DNA of 35,020 nucleotides from Sphaerotilus sp. (GTDB lineage Bacteria > Pseudomonadota > Gammaproteobacteria > Burkholderiales > Burkholderiaceae_C). Position 1 is the stretch's first letter. Each line of letters begins with the position of its first letter. The DNA lies in the NCBI GenBank assembly GCA_013299055.1, contig JAAFKB010000040.1:1-35020 (forward strand), given 5' to 3'. The position numbers were made by a program, and so were the translations under genes. Below are positions 16,051 to 22,919 of the stretch, piece by piece. The notes under the pieces were generated by a model, which did no database searches, was not told the DNA's origin, and was given only the letters and a program-made list of their open reading frames with translations.

Positions 16051-16956
16051 TCAGCGCAGACGCTGGATCAGGCTGGAGGTGTCCCACCGCTGGCCACCCA
16101 GGGCCTGCACCTCGGCGTAGAACTGGTCGACCAGTGCCGTCACCGGCAGGCGCGAGCCGTTGCGGCGCGCCTCGTCGAGCACCAGCCCGAGATCCTTGCG
16201 CATCCAGTCCACCGCGAAGCCGAAGTCGAACTGGCCGTTCACCATCGTCTTGCCGCGGTTGTCCATCTGCCAGCTCTGCGCGGCGCCCTTGCCGATCACG
16301 TCGAGCACCTCGTGCATGTCCAGCCCGGCGTTCTGCCCGAAGGCGATCGCCTCGGCCAGACCTTGCACCAGCCCGGCGATGCAGATCTGGTTGACCATCT
16401 TGGCCAGCTGACCTGCGCCGCTGTCGCCCAGCAGCGTGATCGCGCGGGCAAATGCCATCGCCACCGGCTGGACGGTCTCGAACGCCGCCGCGTCGCCGCC
16501 GCACATCACGGTGAGCACGCCGTTGACCGCACCGGCCTGGCCACCCGACACCGGGGCGTCGATGAACCGGCCACCTTGCGCCGCCGTCAATGCCGCCAGT
16601 TCGCGGGCCACGTCGGCCGACGCGGTGGTGTGGTCGACGAGGATGGCGCCCGGACGCAGGCCCGCGAGCGCGCCGTCCGCCCCCAGCACCACCGAGCGCA
16701 GGTCGTCGTCGTTGCCCACGCACAGGAAGACGATGTCGGCCTGCTGCGCGGCCTCGCGCGGCGTCAGCGCCATCGCGGCGGACAAGCCTTCGGCCGCGTG
16801 CTGCGCGACCCAGGCGTCGGCGCGGGCGGCAGTGCGGTTGTAGACGGTGACGCGGTGGCCGGCGCGGGCAAGGTGGCCCGCCATCGGCCCGCCCATCACG
16901 CCCAGGCCGAGGAACGCCACATCACGGGCGGGAACACTGTCGTAGGTCTTGGTCAT
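16051..16956 (-). CDS. NAD(P)-dependent beta-hydroxyacid dehydrogenase (HIBADH / GarR-like)
   Basis: 301 residues. The N-terminal Rossmann fold has GLGVMGGPMAGHLARAGH (about 17-34) and VYNRT. APVSGGQAGAVNG (about 134-146) is the substrate-binding signature, and K186 in GAGQLAKMVNQ is the catalytic Lys of the family. Members oxidise 3-hydroxyisobutyrate or reduce tartronate semialdehyde; the sequence alone does not decide which. The ATG at 16956 starts MTKTYDSVPARDVAFLG. It lies 35 bases after pilU on the same strand and may be read through from the pil genes, but a shared function is not evident. Confidence 0.9.
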   Translation of the reverse strand: MTKTYDSVPARDVAFLGLGVMGGPMAGHLARAGHRVTVYNRTAARADAWVAQHAAEGLSAAMALTPREAAQQADIVFLCVGNDDDLRSVVLGADGALAGLRPGAILVDHTTASADVARELAALTAAQGGRFIDAPVSGGQAGAVNGVLTVMCGGDAAAFETVQPVAMAFARAITLLGDSGAGQLAKMVNQICIAGLVQGLAEAIAFGQNAGLDMHEVLDVIGKGAAQSWQMDNRGKTMVNGQFDFGFAVDWMRKDLGLVLDEARRNGSRLPVTALVDQFYAEVQALGGQRWDTSSLIQRLR

Positions 16957-16991
16957 GTCGAAGTTCAGGCGAGCCAGGCCGTGCTGGCGGT

Positions 16992-18125
16992 TCAGACGAT
17001 CTTGAGGCCCCCGGTTTCGGTCGTGGCCCCGGAGCGTGCGCGCATGCTGTTGAGCTTGATCTGCAGCCGCAGGTCGTTGACCGAGTCGGCGTTGCGCAGC
17101 GCGTCCGCCGCCGTAATGTAATAGCCTTCGTAGAGATCGAAGAGGGCCTGGTCGAAGGTCTGCATGCCGTGCTCGCGGCCCTTCTTCATCACCTCCTTGA
17201 TGGCGGAGACCTCGCCCTTGAAGATCAGGTCGGAGATGAACGGCGTGTTCAGCAGGATCTCGACCGCCGCGATCCGGCCCGCGCCGTCTTCCTTCGGAAT
17301 CAGGCGCTGCGACACCATCGCCTTGAGGTTGAGCGACAGGTCCATGAGCAGCTGGTCGCGGCGCTCCTCGGGGAAGAAGTTGACGATGCGGTCCAGGGCC
17401 TGGTTGGCGCTGTTGGCGTGCAGCGTGGCCATGCACAGGTGGCCGGTCTCGGCGAAGGCGACGGCGTGCTGCATCGTCTCGCGGTCGCGGATCTCGCCCA
17501 TCAGGATCACGTCGGGGGCCTGGCGCAGCGTGTTCTTCAGCGCGGCATCCCAGGTCAGCGTGTCGATGCCGACTTCGCGCTGCGTGATGATGCAGTTCTT
17601 GTGCGGGTGGACGAACTCGACCGGATCCTCGATGGTGATGATGTGGTCGCTGGCCGTCTCGTTGCGGTAGTCCACCATCGAAGCCAGCGTCGTGCTCTTG
17701 CCGGACCCTGTGGCGCCGACCAGGATGACCAGCCCGCGCTTGAACATCGTGATGTCCTTGAGCACGCTGGGCAGGCCGAGCTTGTCGATGCTGGGCAGGT
17801 CTTTCGGGATGGTCCGCAGCACCATGCCGACCTGGCCCTGCTGCACGAACGCATTGACACGAAAACGCCCGATGCCCTGTGGCGAGATGGCGAAATTGCA
17901 TTCCTTGGTGCGCTCGAACTCGGCCGACTGCTTGTCGTTCATCACCGAGCGGGCCAGCGCCATGGTGTGCTGGCTGGACAGCGGCTGCGGCGAGACCTTG
18001 ACCACCTTGCCGTCCACCTTGACGGCCGGCGGGAAGTCGCAGGTGAGAAATAGATCGGAGCCGCCGCGCGAGACCAGCAGGCGCAGCAGATCATTGATGA
18101 ACTTGGAGGCCTGGTCGCGTTCCAT
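16992..18125 (-). CDS. pilU: Type IV pilus retraction ATPase PilU
   Basis: 377 residues of the PilT/VirB11 secretion ATPase family. Walker A is GATGSGKST at 137-145, followed by IITIEDPVEFVHPHKN, the Walker B region DVILMGEIRD and the His box GHLCMATLHAN. The N-terminal PAS-like part (SDLFLTCDFPPAVKVDGK) and the length match PilU rather than PilT (about 344-347). It works with PilT at the inner membrane to retract type IV pili for twitching and DNA uptake. Its ATG lies 40 bases after the pilT stop, in the usual pilT-pilU order. Confidence 0.95.
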   Translation of the reverse strand: MERDQASKFINDLLRLLVSRGGSDLFLTCDFPPAVKVDGKVVKVSPQPLSSQHTMALARSVMNDKQSAEFERTKECNFAISPQGIGRFRVNAFVQQGQVGMVLRTIPKDLPSIDKLGLPSVLKDITMFKRGLVILVGATGSGKSTTLASMVDYRNETASDHIITIEDPVEFVHPHKNCIITQREVGIDTLTWDAALKNTLRQAPDVILMGEIRDRETMQHAVAFAETGHLCMATLHANSANQALDRIVNFFPEERRDQLLMDLSLNLKAMVSQRLIPKEDGAGRIAAVEILLNTPFISDLIFKGEVSAIKEVMKKGREHGMQTFDQALFDLYEGYYITAADALRNADSVNDLRLQIKLNSMRARSGATTETGGLKIV

Positions 18126-18165
18126 GGTGGGTCAGGTTCGGTGGGAGAGCGGACTCGAAGCGGCC

Positions 18166-19209
18166 TCAGCCGGGGAAGTTCTCGGGCGAGCGCGCCTTGG
18201 CGCGTGCCTCGGCCGGGGTGATCTGGCTGCGGCGCACGAGGTCGGCGAGGTTCTGGTCGAGCGTCTGCATGCCCTGGCCCTGGCCGGTCTGGATGACCGA
18301 GTACATCTGTGCCACCTTGGCCTCGCGGATCAGGTTGCGGATGGCAGGGCTGCCCAGCATGATCTCGTGCGCCGCCACGCGGCCCGTGCCGTCGCGGTTC
18401 TTGCACAAGGTCTGCGAGATGACCGCCACCAGCGACTCCGACAGCATCGCCCGCACCATGTCCTTCTCGTCGCCGGGGAAGACGTCGATGATCCGGTCGA
18501 TGGTCTTGGCCGCACTCGACGTGTGCAGGGTGCCGAAGACCAGGTGGCCGGTTTCCGCCGCCGTCAGCGCCAGCCGGATCGTCTCCAGATCGCGCAGCTC
18601 GCCCACCAGGATCGCGTCCGGATCCTCGCGCAAGGCAGAGCGCAGGGCGGCCGAGAACGAATGCGTCTGCGTGAACACCTCGCGCTGGTTCACCAGACAT
18701 TTCTTGGATTCGTGGACAAATTCGATCGGGTCTTCCACGGTCAGAATATGGCCATATTCCGACTCGTTGAGGTGATTCACCATCGCCGCCAGCGTCGTGG
18801 ACTTGCCCGAGCCGGTCGGGCCCGTGACCAGCACCAGCCCGCGCGGCTTGAGGGCCAGCTCGCCGAACACCTTGGGCGCGTTGAGGTCTTCGAGGGTCAG
18901 GATCTTGCTGGGGATGGTACGGAAGACGGCGCCCGCACCCCGGTTCTGGTTGAAGGCATTGACCCGGAAGCGCGAAAGCCCTTGAATCTCAAAGGAAAAG
19001 TCGCACTCCATGCTCTCCTCGTAGCTCTTGCGCTGCGAGTCGTTCATCACGTCGTAGACCATCTCGTGGATGCGCTTGTGGGGCAGCGGATCGACGTTGA
19101 GGCGGCGGACATCGCCGTGGACGCGGATCATCGGGGGCATGCCGGCCGACAGATGCAGGTCTGACGCCTTGTTACGAACTGCAAACGTCAGTAGCTGTGT
19201 GATATCCAT
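18166..19209 (-). CDS. pilT: Type IV pilus retraction ATPase PilT
   Basis: 347 residues beginning MDITQLLTFAVRNKASDLHLSAG, the standard PilT opening, so the ATG at 19209 is taken over a longer reading. Walker A is GPTGSGKST at 130-138, the Asp box is ILTVEDPIEFVHESKK, Walker B is DAILVGELRD with E204, and the His box is GHLVFGTLHTS. A hexameric motor, it depolymerises pilin at the base of type IV pili. It is divergent from yggS with a 62-base gap, the neighbourhood seen in pseudomonads and other betaproteobacteria. Confidence 0.97.
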   Translation of the reverse strand: MDITQLLTFAVRNKASDLHLSAGMPPMIRVHGDVRRLNVDPLPHKRIHEMVYDVMNDSQRKSYEESMECDFSFEIQGLSRFRVNAFNQNRGAGAVFRTIPSKILTLEDLNAPKVFGELALKPRGLVLVTGPTGSGKSTTLAAMVNHLNESEYGHILTVEDPIEFVHESKKCLVNQREVFTQTHSFSAALRSALREDPDAILVGELRDLETIRLALTAAETGHLVFGTLHTSSAAKTIDRIIDVFPGDEKDMVRAMLSESLVAVISQTLCKNRDGTGRVAAHEIMLGSPAIRNLIREAKVAQMYSVIQTGQGQGMQTLDQNLADLVRRSQITPAEARAKARSPENFPG

Positions 19210-19246
19210 GCGATGGCTCCTCGGACCGGGCGGCCGGTACACCGAT

Positions 19247-19261
19247 TTTTCCGAAGGAAAA
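19247..19261. promoter_or_regulatory. Short palindrome in the pilT / yggS divergent gap
   Basis: TTTTCC and GGAAAA flank a 3-base GAA centre, a perfect 6-bp inverted repeat in the 62-base gap between the two starts. It is the only evident symmetry there and could bind a regulator, or be chance in an A/T-rich stretch. Confidence 0.35.
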
Positions 19262-19271
19262 GTGGGGAAAA

Positions 19272-19988
19272 ATGAAAACTTCGATCTCGACGATTATGAC
19301 GACCATCTCCGACAACGTACAAGCCACACAAGCGCGGCTAAATCAGGCCAGTTTGGCGGCAGGCCGCCCCGCCAACGCGGTGGCGTTGCTGGCCGTGGGC
19401 AAGCGCCAGCCGGCCGAGGCGGTGCGCCAGGCGCATGCGGCAGGACTGTGCGCGTTCGGCGAGAACTACGTGCAGGAAGGGCTGGACAAGCTCGCCGCGC
19501 TGGCCGATCTGCGCCAGGTCCTGCAGTGGCACTTGATCGGGCCGCTGCAGAGCAACAAGACCCGCGCCGTGGCCGAAGCCTTCGACTGGGTCCACAGCCT
19601 CGACCGCCTGAAGACCGCCCAGCGCCTGAGCGAGCAGCGCCCGGACAGCCTGCCGCCGCTGAACGTGTGCCTGCAGGTCAACATCAGCGGTGAGGACAGC
19701 AAGAGCGGCGTGGCGCCTGTGGACGTGCCGGCACTGGCGCGTGCGGTCGCCGCCCTGCCCCGGCTGCGGCTGCGCGGACTGATGTCGATCCCCGAGCCGG
19801 CCGACACGCTCGACGCCCAGCGCGTGCCGCACCGCGCCTTGCGAGTCCTGCTCGATCAGCTCAACGCCGACGGACTGGCGCTGGACACGCTGTCGATGGG
19901 CATGAGCGCGGACCTGGAGGCGGCGGTGCTGGAAGGCGCGACGATGGTGCGCATCGGCACGGCGATTTTTGGCGCGCGCGGCGGCTGA
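19272..19988 (+). CDS. yggS: YggS / PLPBP family pyridoxal phosphate homeostasis protein
   Basis: 238 residues of the fold-III PLP-binding family. The PLP lysine is K44 in LLAVGKRQP (usually AVSKTKP); other motifs are FGENYVQE, WHLIGPLQSNK, LRGLMSIP, LSMGMSADLEAAVLEGATMVRIGTAIFG. It carries PLP and buffers vitamin B6 and amino/keto acid pools without known catalysis. The ATG at 19272 has GGGG four bases upstream. An ATG at 19296 would put the lysine at 36, as in E. coli YggS, so it is a real alternative, but it has no ribosome site. Confidence 0.94.
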   Translation: MKTSISTIMTTISDNVQATQARLNQASLAAGRPANAVALLAVGKRQPAEAVRQAHAAGLCAFGENYVQEGLDKLAALADLRQVLQWHLIGPLQSNKTRAVAEAFDWVHSLDRLKTAQRLSEQRPDSLPPLNVCLQVNISGEDSKSGVAPVDVPALARAVAALPRLRLRGLMSIPEPADTLDAQRVPHRALRVLLDQLNADGLALDTLSMGMSADLEAAVLEGATMVRIGTAIFGARGG

Positions 19989-20001
19989 GGTCAGGCCCGG
20001 G

Positions 20002-21042
20002 TCACGGCGAGGGCACGTTGAACGGCGTGATCACCTCGACCCTGGACGGCACCGGCAAGGGCGATGCGCTCGCGACACCGTGGGCCTGCAGCACCAGCCG
20101 GCAGGCCAGGTGCAGGTCGTGGTGCAGGTCGTGGTGCAGCACGGCCGACAGCCGACCCGCCCGCAGCAGCGCGAGGTTGTCGTCGTCCAGGTCATGGCCG
20201 ATGAACACCCGGCAGGGGCGCCCCGCCGCCTCGAACGCCGCCAGGATCGCCGCGTTGGCCCCGCCGACCGAGTACACCGCCGCGACGGCCGGGCAGCGCG
20301 CCAGCCGTTGGCCGACCGCCTCCTGCGTCGGCGCGTGCAGCCCGTGCCCGGTGTCCATGACGTGGACGTGGCTGGTGGGGCGCATGCGGCCGAGTGCCTG
20401 CACGAAGGCGGCGATGCGCTCGCCCTCGCCCTGGAAATGCGGGCCGCTGGACGAGACCAGCACATCGGCTGGCGCACCCTCCAGCAGCGCCGGTGCCCCG
20501 AGCCACTGGTCCGTCAGGTAGGCCGCCGTCTGGCCGGCGCGGTGGTTGTCCAGCCCGACATAGGCCCGCCGCGGCGCCTGGCGCAGATCGGTCACGAGCG
20601 TGATCACCGGGATGCCCCGCGCCTGCAACCGCGCCACCGCCTCGGTCACGGCGGGCACGTCGGGCGCCTTCAGCAAGACCCCCTGGCTGCCACGCCGGCC
20701 GATCGTGTCGAGCACCGCGACCAGTTCGGGCAGCGCCACCGTCTCGGCCAGGTGCTCGCGGACGCGGAACACCGCCGGCTGCACCCGCTGCACCGCCAGC
20801 GCCAGCGTGTCGCGCACCATCCGGGAGAAGCGCGACGGGGCCTCCATCACCAGGTCGATGAGGAAACGCCGGCCCTGCAGTCCCACCTGCTGGTGCTGGC
20901 GTTCCAGCTCCAGGCACGCCTGCTGCACGCGCCGCCGCATCGCCGGACTCACCCCCGGCCGGTCGTGCAGCACACGGTCCACCGTGGCCAGACCGATGCC
21001 CGCCTGCCACGCGATCTCCTTCATCGAAAAAGCCTTGGTCAT
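20002..21042 (-). CDS. LacI-family transcriptional regulator
   Basis: 346 residues from the ATG at 21042. Residues 5-30 (FSMKEIAWQAGIGLATVDRVLHDRPGVSP) form the LacI-type helix-turn-helix and start of the hinge helix. The rest is a periplasmic-binding-protein-like sensor domain (GVLLKAPDVPAVTEAVARL, RRAYVGLDNHRAGQTAAYL, VYSVGGANAAILAAFE, RVFIGHDLDDDN), closest in style to sugar or polyol sensors. It is transcribed away from the PhyH-family oxygenase at 21153, so it probably controls that gene and itself. A His-rich repeat near the C-terminus (HHDLHHDLH) comes from a 12-base duplication. The ligand cannot be told. No ribosome site is evident. Confidence 0.88.
   Translation of the reverse strand: MTKAFSMKEIAWQAGIGLATVDRVLHDRPGVSPAMRRRVQQACLELERQHQQVGLQGRRFLIDLVMEAPSRFSRMVRDTLALAVQRVQPAVFRVREHLAETVALPELVAVLDTIGRRGSQGVLLKAPDVPAVTEAVARLQARGIPVITLVTDLRQAPRRAYVGLDNHRAGQTAAYLTDQWLGAPALLEGAPADVLVSSSGPHFQGEGERIAAFVQALGRMRPTSHVHVMDTGHGLHAPTQEAVGQRLARCPAVAAVYSVGGANAAILAAFEAAGRPCRVFIGHDLDDDNLALLRAGRLSAVLHHDLHHDLHLACRLVLQAHGVASASPLPVPSRVEVITPFNVPSP
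20111..20139. repeat. 12-base tandem repeat within the LacI-family gene
   Basis: TGCAGGTCGTGG occurs twice in a row (20111-20122 and 20123-20134), followed by a partial third copy. On the minus strand it encodes HHDLHHDLH. Confidence 0.9.
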
Positions 21043-21061
21043 GGTCAGGGAGGATAGTCGC

Positions 21062-21081
21062 TGAGGTGTTCTTGAGGTGTT
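21062..21081. promoter_or_regulatory. Direct repeat, candidate operator between lacI-type and phyH-type genes
   Basis: TGAGGTGTT is repeated exactly at 21062-21070 and 21073-21081, an 11-base period close to one helical turn, in the 110-base gap between the divergent starts. LacI proteins usually bind inverted rather than direct repeats, so the binding protein is uncertain. Confidence 0.4.
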
Positions 21082-21152
21082 TCGCATGCCCCGCGCACCC
21101 CCCTCTTTCCTAGACTGGCCAGGTCCGCCGACCCATCCCGACAGGAAACGCC

Positions 21153-22319
21153 ATGCTGCTGCGCTCCCCCGACATCCACCTCGACGACCTGCTGCGCGTG
21201 CTGGCCCAGCGCACCGACCCGGCCGACTGCCCCCTCGCCACGCACCTGCAGGACGACGTGCCGGTGTACGACTGCGCCGCATTGCGCGAGCGGCTGTCCG
21301 CCGAAGGCGAGGCCCTGCGCGACACCTTGATGGCCGAGTGGGCGCGGGTCTGGGAACACGGCGCGGGCCTCGTCGTGCTGCAAGGCGCCTTTGCGGACGC
21401 GGGGATGGTCGATGCGGTCACGGCCCGCTTCCAGCAGATCATCGAACGGGAGCGGCTGCGCGGCGCGGTCGGCGACCACTTCGCCAAGGCAGGTGCCAAC
21501 GACCGGGTGTGGAACGCGCTGGAAAAACTCTGCCAGGACGACCCGGCGCTGTTCGCCCGCTACTACGCCAACGACATGGTGGCGCTGGCGAGCGAGGCGT
21601 GGCTCGGTCCGGCGTACCAAGTCACCTCGCAGGTCAACAACGTCCGCCCCGGCGGCGCCGCGCAGACCCCGCACCGCGACTACCACCTCGGTTTCTGCAC
21701 GCCCGCCCAGGCGGCACGCTACCCCGCGCACGTCCACCACCTGTCCCCGATGCTGACGCTGCAAGGGGCGGTCGCGCATGTGGACATGCCGCTGGAGAGC
21801 GGGCCGACGCTCTACCTGCCGCACTCGCAGAAGTACCGCCACGGCTACCTCGTCGCCGACCGGGAGGATTTCCGCGCCCACTTCGAGCAACACCGCGTGC
21901 AACTGCCGCTGAAGAAGGGCGACGCGGTGTTCTTCAACCCGGCGCTGCTGCACGCCGCCGGCACCAACCGCTCCAGCGACATCCAGCGCATGGCCAATCT
22001 GCTGCAGGTCTCGTCGGCCTTCGGGCGGGCGATGGAAACCGTCAACCGCGACCAGATGACGCGGCAGCTCTACCCCGCGCTGCTGGCGATGCGCGCCGAC
22101 GGCACGTTGTCGGAAGACGAGGCCGACCGTGCCCTGGCCGCCTGCGCCGAGGGCTATGCCTTTCCGACCGACCTGGACCTCGATCCGCCGCTGGGCGGGC
22201 TGGCACCGGAGAGTCCGCAGGCGGTGACGCGGCGAGCGTTGCGCGAGGGCTGGTCGGCGGATCGGCTGGGGGCCATGCTGGACACGATGGTGACGCGCCG
22301 AGGACGGGACACGGCCTGA
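21153..22319 (+). CDS. Phytanoyl-CoA dioxygenase (PhyH) family Fe(II)/2-oxoglutarate oxygenase
   Basis: 388 residues with a double-stranded beta-helix core. The iron triad is H174 and D176 in TPHRDYH and H267 in ALLHAAGTNRS, with R273 placed to bind 2-oxoglutarate. LESGPTLYLPHSQKYRHGY and KKGDAVFFNPALLH are typical of the family. It should hydroxylate a small substrate using O2 and 2-oxoglutarate. The divergent LacI-type regulator suggests an inducible catabolic or modification step on an imported compound, but no transporter or other pathway gene is nearby. The ATG has AGGAAA upstream. It ends 24 bases before the opposing Lrp-family gene. Confidence 0.88.
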   Translation: MLLRSPDIHLDDLLRVLAQRTDPADCPLATHLQDDVPVYDCAALRERLSAEGEALRDTLMAEWARVWEHGAGLVVLQGAFADAGMVDAVTARFQQIIERERLRGAVGDHFAKAGANDRVWNALEKLCQDDPALFARYYANDMVALASEAWLGPAYQVTSQVNNVRPGGAAQTPHRDYHLGFCTPAQAARYPAHVHHLSPMLTLQGAVAHVDMPLESGPTLYLPHSQKYRHGYLVADREDFRAHFEQHRVQLPLKKGDAVFFNPALLHAAGTNRSSDIQRMANLLQVSSAFGRAMETVNRDQMTRQLYPALLAMRADGTLSEDEADRALAACAEGYAFPTDLDLDPPLGGLAPESPQAVTRRALREGWSADRLGAMLDTMVTRRGRDTA

Positions 22320-22343
22320 CACGGCCCCGTCACGCCGGCTCGG

Positions 22344-22817
22344 TCACACCGCGATCACCGCCGTGTTCTTCACCTCTTCCATCACCACATACGTCCGTGT
22401 CTCCCGCACGCCCGGCAGCGTCCAGATCACCGAGCCGATGAACTCGCGGTACGCCGCCATGTCGGCCACGCGGGTCTTGAGCAGGTAATCGAAGCCCCCC
22501 GCGACGAGGTGGCACTCCAGGATCTCGGGCCGCACCTGCACCGACGCCCGGAAGGTGTCCATCACGTCCTGCACCGTGCGGTCGAGCAGCACCTCGACGA
22601 ACACCATCAGCCCGGCGCCGAGCTTGGCCGGATCGAGCCGGGCCTCGTAGCCGAGGATGTAGCCGTCGCGGGTGAGGCGGCGCACGCGCTCCAGCACGGC
22701 GGTGGGCGAGAGATGCACCGCCTCGGCCAGCTTCAGATTGGACAGGCGCCCATCGGCCTGGAGCAGCGCGAGGATGCGGCGGTCGATCTTGTCAATCTTG
22801 TCGATGTCGGTGCTCAT
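22344..22817 (-). CDS. putR: Lrp/AsnC-family regulator, probable proline-responsive PutR
   Basis: 157 residues. An N-terminal winged helix-turn-helix (IDRRILALLQADGRLSNLKLAEAVHLSPTAVLERVRRL, about 11-50) is followed by a RAM amino-acid-binding domain (GLMVFVEVLLDR, ILECHLVAGGFDYLLKTRV, VRETRTYVVMEEVKNT). It is transcribed away from putA across a 102-base gap with symmetric sequence. That is the arrangement of PutR/BkdR-like activators that switch on putA when proline is present. The function is inferred from family and location. This PutA has no DNA-binding domain of its own, so an external regulator is expected. Confidence 0.88.
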   Translation of the reverse strand: MSTDIDKIDKIDRRILALLQADGRLSNLKLAEAVHLSPTAVLERVRRLTRDGYILGYEARLDPAKLGAGLMVFVEVLLDRTVQDVMDTFRASVQVRPEILECHLVAGGFDYLLKTRVADMAAYREFIGSVIWTLPGVRETRTYVVMEEVKNTAVIAV

Positions 22818-22820
22818 GGC

Positions 22821-22853
22821 TGGATATTATCCAATCGATGGATTTTTGATTGG
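22821..22853. promoter_or_regulatory. Nested palindromes, candidate Lrp-type operator of putR-putA
   Basis: Three symmetries overlap in 33 bases: TGGATA-T-TATCCA (22821-22833), ATCCA-N5-TGGAT (22829-22843) and CCAATC-N11-GATTGG (22831-22836 with 22848-22853). The stretch is A/T-rich against a GC-rich background and starts 3 bases upstream of the putR start codon. Overlapping degenerate palindromes are the usual look of Lrp-family binding sites. Confidence 0.65.
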
Positions 22854-22919
22854 TGAGTTATTCATCTTCATGGCGCCTAAGCTGGAGGTCTGCGCAACAC
22901 CACGCCGAGACACCGCACC

